NCBI GenBank assembly: GCA_023213395.1
Contig: CM041465.1
Coordinates: 22,382,001 to 22,446,000, forward strand
Source of the DNA: Cycas panzhihuaensis
Lineage: Eukaryota > Cycadophyta
Length of the DNA: 64,000 nucleotides
Direction: 5' to 3'
The position numbers and the translations under genes are program-made. The notes under the pieces were generated by a model. The model searched no databases. It was not told the DNA's origin and saw only the letters and a program-made list of their open reading frames with translations. Shown one piece after another: positions 58,643 to 64,000 of this stretch. The stretch's first letter is position 1, and each line of letters opens with the position of its first letter.

Positions 58643-59296
58643 CAATGGTGCAAACCAAGACTGACAACGAGTGTCATGGTGGAATGCGTGGGTGTAGAGA
58701 CAAGGGTGAGACAACATAGGGGCTGCCTATGTGTTGCTATATAGTCAACAGGCAATGATAGTAGATGAGGGGGGTGCCCCCATCATAAGAGTACAATGGA
58801 AGGGTGGTGATGACCACACATAGGATCAAATAGATGTCATGAATAAGGTGTTATACATAGAAGATAAGTCAACACCAGTGGGAGTTTTGTGCTAAGAGTG
58901 GAGTGAAGAAAATAAACCTAGTGGTCACCATAGTTTAACCTCATTAGCAGCCTGGTGGTCACCATAGTTTAACCTCATATATCATCACTCCGGTGGTGAT
59001 TTGGGAAAGCACTAGACCTTAGGAGATGTCAAGGAAGTACCGGTAAGACAGAGAGTAATGATATATGAGCATGTCATCCTAGTTGGGAAGTGTTTCCAGG
59101 ATCAAGAGCGATAGGGACAACACATCTAACTAGGAGGATGGGGCCCCCAAAGACATGGGGAATAAGGGGTTTGAGAGGAACCTAAAAGAAGTGAGAAGGC
59201 CACCCTAAACTACCATTCCACCTGTGACTAGGGGAAATGGGGATGTGCCTAGGGTAGTAGTTTAGGCTTGTTTTAGAGTGAAAACAAAAGAAGTAC
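58642..59296. other. E5 pre-LTR region joined to integrase spacer
   Basis: Up to about 58,953 this matches the pre-LTR region of E2; from about 58,980 it matches the spacer next to integrase. The antisense gene and second RNase H are deleted between. A 24-bp sequence is repeated at the join (58,921-58,944 and 58,955-58,978). Confidence 0.7.
58921..58978. repeat. Short direct repeat at E5 deletion join
   Basis: GTGGTCACCATAGTTTAACC followed by TCAT occurs twice with a 34-bp period. Confidence 0.9.
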
Positions 59297-60170
59297 TCAT
59301 GTGTAAAATTTCTTCAGGAATTTCCCATTAATGGCCTTTTCAAATTCAAGACCTTTTAGGGTGGCGATCCTATAAACATTGTTACTGAGGCTCTCGAGAA
59401 CAATGAAGGGGCCAACCCATTTAGGTTTGAACTTGGTCAGATGGTTGTGGAGATATTCCAATTTGAGGATGTAGTCCTTGAGATGTAAAGGGCAGGAACA
59501 AAGGTGTTTGTCATATGTCCTTCGTACCTTGGCCTTATAAGCGAGGTTTGCTTGGTAGGCAGTCAAGCGCTTCTCATTTAAGGCCTTAAGGTCTAAGAGA
59601 TGAGCCTAGCGGATAGACTCCTCATCGACAAGACCTCAAAGAGAGACTCATAAAGAAGGAATCTCCACTTCTAGTGGGAGAACCACCTCTATTCCGTATA
59701 CTAGAGAGAAAGGGGTCATTCCCATAGTTGTACAGATAGCCATGTGATATGCCCATAAAGCAGAACGGAGCTAAAGATGCCAATCTCTTTGAGATTAGGT
59801 TACGGTTTTCTTTAAAATATTTATAAGGGTTTTGTTGAATGATTAGACTTGGCCATTGGCCTGGGGGTAATAGGGAGAGGAGGTTTTATGAGAAATGTTG
59901 AATTTCTCACAGAGCCCGTCCATCTACTTATTACAGAAGGGAGTCCCATTGTCTGTGATTAAGACGTCGAGAACTCTGAAATAGATGATGATATGCTAGT
60001 AGACGAAGGTAGCTATAATCTTACCAAGAGTACTGGTGAGAGAAACAGCTTTCACCCATTTAGTAAAGTACTCTATAGCAGTCAAGATGAACTTGTTCTA
60101 TGACAAAGAGGTCGAGGATATGGCTCTAATAAGGTCCAACCCCCATTGGGAGAAGGGCCATAGAGAGCAT
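59297..60170 (-). pseudogene. E5 integrase lacking its N-terminus
   Basis: The tail at 59,297-59,566 is intact in frame (YILKLEYLHNHLTKFKPKWVGPFIVLE and YRIATLKG). The core runs upstream to FSQWGLDLIRAI (60,125-60,155, first Asp), with ITDNGTPFCN near 59,950, where the second Asp is kept, unlike E2. Just before FSQWG the sequence changes to the RT-proximal linker (KVIKVGVECS), so the zinc finger, RNase H and RT are deleted. Stops near 59,640 and 59,850. Confidence 0.82.
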
Positions 60171-61080
60171 TCCACTCCCACCTTAATGACTTTGCCTGAG
60201 GCAAGGACTATGTCCTGGGTTAATCCCATGCACATGGCATTCCCCTCCTTGAAGTGAAGGGGCGTTCAGTCAATGGGAAGGGGTAGAATAGGAGATGGAA
60301 TTAGGTCAGCAAGGGAAGACCTAATAAATAGGACCTTCTAGTGGCCAAGCCTATGGTGACTAGAAGGGAGATTAGGCATGAAGCCTGTTAAATGCTCAAG
60401 TAGAGCTTCGTCATCCTTGAAGTAGTCCACTCCATGGATGATCACACTTTGAGAAGACAAAGAAAGAGGGGAAGTAGAAGCAGCAAGACCGTGGTGGTCG
60501 GCACACCACTCGATATACCTAAAGGACTCTCTAGAAGAGTCAGAAAGAGGTCCCCTGTGTGGGATAATAGGAAGTTTCCTGGCTTCGCCGCCTACAGGGG
60601 GCGACGAAGGGGAAGGCTGAAGGATTACTTGATCAATAGGAGCGATGACATGAGACACAAAAGAAGAGTTAGTTTCTTCAATAATGGGGGTTCTAGATTA
60701 GAACCTGGAATGAAGGAGGTGCTCCCTACTCATGACTAAGAGGGAGACAGGGTGAGGGAAATCCTCATCCTTGCCATCAGACTCATCATCGCTAAGTATG
60801 GTAAGGTACCCATAGCTTCTGACACCAATAGAGGTAAAGCGTGTGAGGTAAGAAGAAGGAGATGAAGCATCTTCTTCCAAAGGGGATGGATTAGGGATGT
60901 CAATAGAGCAAGAAGAGGCATGGGTAGAAAGGTCCTTATTGCCCTTTGCTTGGCCATGAACCACTTGACCAGATTAGAATGGTTGCTTAGTGGGAGGAGG
61001 CTCCTGGGAGATAACCTTCATTTTCCCTTCATGGATGAATTTAAGTTGTCCCCAATAGGATGAGCACGCAGCTCCCATAT
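60171..61080 (-). pseudogene. E5 protease-RT linker region
   Basis: Two long open segments: 60,338-60,658 (GVDYFKDDEALLEHL) and 60,698-60,964 (SIGVRSYGYLTILSDDES-like, DGKDEDFPHPVSL). The WGQLKFIHEGKM block is near 61,050. Same region as 25,566-26,470 in E2, and the best preserved linker copy in the window. No enzymatic motif. Confidence 0.72.
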
Positions 61081-61196
61081 GGTCGAGTCAAGGGCATCCC
61101 AAGAGAAGATTATAGTTGACGTCAACATTGAGGACTACAATATTGATGAGTACAGTCTTGTCCTCAAGAGTAAGAGGGATAGACACTGTTTCCTGG
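61081..61196 (-). pseudogene. E5 protease C-terminal fragment
   Basis: VNYNLLLGCPWLDHMGA-like sequence after the protease active site, cut at 61,196 by E6. The catalytic part lies beyond E6, off the window. GACAC (61,192-61,196) is the candidate target site. Confidence 0.7.
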
Positions 61197-61689
61197 TTAC
61201 CAGGAATGGATACAGATAGGTCAAATTAGGTAAGCGTAGGTATGCTTCTTCCTTTTCATTTGTATTATTTCTTTGGAAAGGTTGACAGAAGTACTGCCTC
61301 ATTGCATGACTGCTTGCCTTATTCGTATGATCACTTTGCATCCATTTGGCTTGATCATACTGCTTGTCGTATTGTGAGCCTATGATGACCCAATGGGACT
61401 TACCTTTCTACATGGTAGGCATCCCCATGGCACTTTACGACCCTCCGCACTATCTCCACATTGCCTCAAGCCTCATTTGATTTGTATGACCTATTCATAC
61501 CCTGACCTCGCAACTTTATCACCTCATTTTCAGGACCTTTAGCCTTTGATGCTTCTTTTGGCCTTATTCACATGTCTTTTGGACTATCCTAGCCACCTTG
61601 ACAGGAGGGCCAGCTCCTCCCAGGCCTACCACATCACCTTCTAAAGCTCCCAGAACCCAGATTATTGTCATTCTAGGTTTCTGGTCCTG

Positions 61690-61760
61690 CACCACTCTAA
61701 ACTTAGCGGTATCACAAAGTTTACCATGGTACCACAAAGTTTACCACGATGCGACTGTTG
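61690..61760 (+). repeat. GC-rich repeat array in E6 LTR
   Basis: Units include GCGGTATCACAAAGTTTACC and TGGTACCACAAAGTTTACCA; about 120 bp upstream of the TATA box. Confidence 0.65.
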
Positions 61761-61879
61761 TAAGTTGCTTTTAAAAAACTATTGTGGCAATTCTCACTTT
61801 TTCCACAGAATTGCCATGTGGCCTCGCATCCAACTCAGCCCTATTCACACCCTATTTGTTTGTTTAGGGCTAGGATGGG

Positions 61880-61886
61880 TATAAAT
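61880..61886 (+). promoter_or_regulatory. LTR TATA box (E6)
   Basis: GGGTATAAATCC, the sense form of the box in the other LTRs. Confidence 0.65.
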
Positions 61887-62962
61887 CCAAAAGCTATCAT
61901 CATTTTACCACTCTTGGATCTTTTTTGGCTCTCCAACTCAATTATTTCCTACTGCAGCTTCTGCTCTTCCTCTCTTCCTTCCACAAGTGCATCTGCAGGC
62001 CTGCGTTTCCTACAACCCTAGTCCACGATCTGCCTACAATGGCCCTTCTCCGTAGTGGGAAGCTTCTCTCCAGGCATTCTCAAGTAAGTTTGGGTGTGGT
62101 TCTATTCTAATTTGCCCTAACAAGTGTCTCTTACGGCCGCCTTTAGAGATTCCTCCTACAAAACCTTGCAGGAACTCTTCTCCTTTGTTGGTTGTAGGGG
62201 CAGACCTGCCCTAGACTTAGACTAGCAGGTATTTAGATCCTCTTTTCAGAGTTTCTTGTGTACTATTCTCACGTTAGACTCATTTTCAAGTGTGTTTACT
62301 CTCTTTATTTCTGTTTAGTTATAGTAGACATTCTTTCCATTGAGTTTAGCCTTGTATTCCCAAGTTTCCACCTTTCCTCCACTAGTTTTCCTTAAGGAAG
62401 CAATAGGAGAAGATCCATAAAGGTTAGGTGAAGGGAGTAAGGTGGGATCAGTCCCACTTAGGCCTGCTCCCTAAGGGCAACCCCCTTCGCACCTTTCTTC
62501 TCCTACTCATATGCTTCTCTTGGGTTAATTAGGAGAGGGTGAACCTTAGGCCTGTGCTGGATTATCAGCGTATGCAACCCTTGCTATGCTGATTCCAGGC
62601 CTACACTCCTCTCATTTGGACCCCCAGTATGTCCCTAATGTTGTTTGGTATCCCTTGAACATCTTGGTAGAGGTTTATATGCCAGATTGCTGCCCATAGC
62701 AACTCCATCACCTTAATACCTCTCCAACACTTAGCTACACTTATCTTCATGCTTCTTGGTTGTCATAAGTTCCCCTTTGTCCCTATCTTGCTATGCTAAA
62801 GGGCTGTGTGGAGAACCTAGTAGAGGGTTTGGCCATCCTGAGGCTTCCCTTCACTCCTTCTTGCTTGATGTGCGTGTTTTATTTTAGAGAGGTTTTGGAG
62901 TTATTTGTAACAGTATTTTTCCTAACTCGATATAATAACTTGATATATACATTACATACACT

Positions 62963-62964
<2 letters not shown>

Positions 62965-63018
<54 letters not shown>
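62965..63018. repeat. (AT)n microsatellite in E6 LTR
   Basis: About 54 bp; the E1 and E2 LTRs have short TATATA runs at the same place (near 5,620, 16,432 and 30,673). Confidence 0.95.
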
Positions 63019-63019
<1 letters not shown>

Positions 63020-64000
63020 CTCTCTTCGCAACCCCTTCTTAGAAGGGATAAGTTCTTATATGTGTAGGTTGGAGCGATTTTGCATGAAAGGAAAAGGCCT
63101 CCAATCTGGGTACACTTTATCTTCTTTTCCTTTCTTTCATTCCATTTGCTTCCTTTTGTTCCACTTTCTTTTCACAAGGGGAAGGTAAGGAAGCCCCTGT
63201 CCTTCGCATTGATCTTGGTTGCACATCCACCGGTTGGCATAAGGGCATGCGTTGCATGTGGGTGAGGTCTCCCATTGACTGCTACACCTCTCGGGTACGC
63301 ACATCTATCTCCTTATCCCTCTATTTCTCCTTTTGCTTTTATTCAAATCTATGATCTAGCTAAATAGATCACATGAAAGTGAAAGGGTAAATGGTATTGA
63401 TTGTTTGCACTTATATGTCATATACTTGACTCATATATGAAAAGGACATTGTAGGAACCCTCCTTTTTTCCTCTTCCTCTTCCTATCAGCCCAAACATAC
63501 CCTTAAGTGCATTCCATTTAGCATTGTTTACTTGCACACATAACACTTCTCATTTTTTTTTCCTTTTGCCCCTTTAGTTGTTAAAGGAAGCCTTAGCTTA
63601 AGTGCCACTCTCTCCCTCTCTTGGTTCTATTTGCGTTAACCAAATAGCCAAGGGAGACTCACTTACATCGTAGGTTTTCCCCTACTCTATTCACATTTGT
63701 TTCCCCTCATCATAGGGAAACTCCTTAAGGATTCCTCCTCTTCCCTTCTGGCCATCCAAGGGTGGGAGGACCTTCCTCTCGAGACCATCCAGGCTACCCC
63801 CTGTATGCACTCTCTCTTCTAGATTGAGGGTTACTTTAAGATAGTTAGGTATCATTCGCAGGTCTGAACTCGTGCTCTGGCACATGGGGCACCCTGCGTG
63901 GTGCTCTCTTTGCTTGTAGGATCTTGCCGACACCTCCAACATCATTATTATTTACCATCATCCCTATTGAGCTTAGTGACTATCCCATAGATGCGCATCT

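Larger units (their letters stand above)
55359..61196 (-). mobile_element. E5: internally deleted gypsy copy (partial)
   Basis: Minus strand. 3' LTR 55,359-58,485, polypurine tract, then a shrunken interior. The antisense gene and second RNase H are gone, as are RT, RNase H and the integrase zinc finger (junction about 60,170). The protease is interrupted by E6 at 61,197. Its gag and 5' LTR lie right of E6, off the window. Confidence 0.83.
61197..64000 (+). mobile_element. E6: 5' LTR of a plus-strand gypsy element
   Basis: Starts TGTTTCCTGGTTACCAGGAA and runs to the window end, where ATGCGCATCT lacks only the last few bases expected by comparison with E2. Intact TG start, GC-rich array (61,690-61,760), TATA box (61,880) and TA repeat (62,965-63,018). 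Inserted in E5's protease. Its interior should begin just past the window. Confidence 0.88.

Noticed and set aside
58388-58755. Open frames of Tyr-Ile repeats
   Set aside because: Produced by the AT microsatellite.
1-64000. Integrated plant pararetrovirus
   Set aside because: LTRs, primer sites, polypurine tracts, integrases and target duplications are present; no movement or coat protein pattern was seen.
1-64000. Host genes, tRNA or rRNA genes, CRISPR
   Set aside because: No tRNA-like cloverleaf, rRNA stretch or spaced repeat array was seen by eye. All frames with recognisable domains fall inside retrotransposons.

Overview
The window reads as repetitive intergenic DNA from a flowering plant with a large, retrotransposon-rich genome. 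No host gene was recognised. Every stretch I could classify belongs to one of nine LTR retrotransposons stacked inside one another: seven copies of one large Ty3/gypsy family of Tat-like type, one Ty1/copia element and one short gag-only (TR-GAG-like) element. The species cannot be named from the sequence.

Layout, oldest to youngest, from LTR ends, primer sites, polypurine tracts and short target duplications. E4 (minus strand, 45,369-55,358) is the base layer; its right part lies outside the window. E3 (plus) sits in E4's 3' LTR and occupies 8,222-45,368 in pieces. A TR-GAG-like element (49,814-51,921, perfect 5-bp duplication AGAAT) sits in E4's antisense gene. E5 (minus, 55,359 onward) sits in E4's reverse transcriptase. 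E3 was then hit by EY (plus; only the end of its 3' LTR is seen, 7,398-8,221), by E2 (minus, 15,424-32,431, the one complete gypsy copy, 17.0 kb, near-perfect duplication GGGTA/GGGTC) and by a copia element (minus, 33,414-41,779). E1 (minus, 1-7,397) sits in EY's LTR, and E6 (plus, 61,197 to the end) in E5's protease region.

The gypsy family has an unusual plan that can be read independently in E2, E3 and E4: a 2.8-3.2 kb LTR, an Asp-tRNA-like primer site, gag, protease, a long acidic/Pro-Ser-rich linker, RT, RNase H and integrase. After these comes a gene on the opposite strand encoding a plant-mobile-domain-like protein with GT-AG introns, then a second RNase H as its own small sense-strand cistron, then the polypurine tract and LTR. 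In two copies this second RNase H is 423 bp from conserved ATG to conserved stop. It is absent from the RNase H-integrase interval, where Tat elements usually carry such a domain. The antisense gene and the second RNase H are divergently transcribed from a shared interval. A short array of GC-rich units (consensus near CGGTACCGCGAAGTTTRCC) occurs both in the LTR promoter region and in the antisense gene's leader intron.

All copies are dead. Stops at Trp, Gln and Arg codons and Asp-to-Asn or Glu-to-Lys changes at catalytic sites suggest long-term deamination of methylated cytosine. E1 and E5 also carry large internal deletions.
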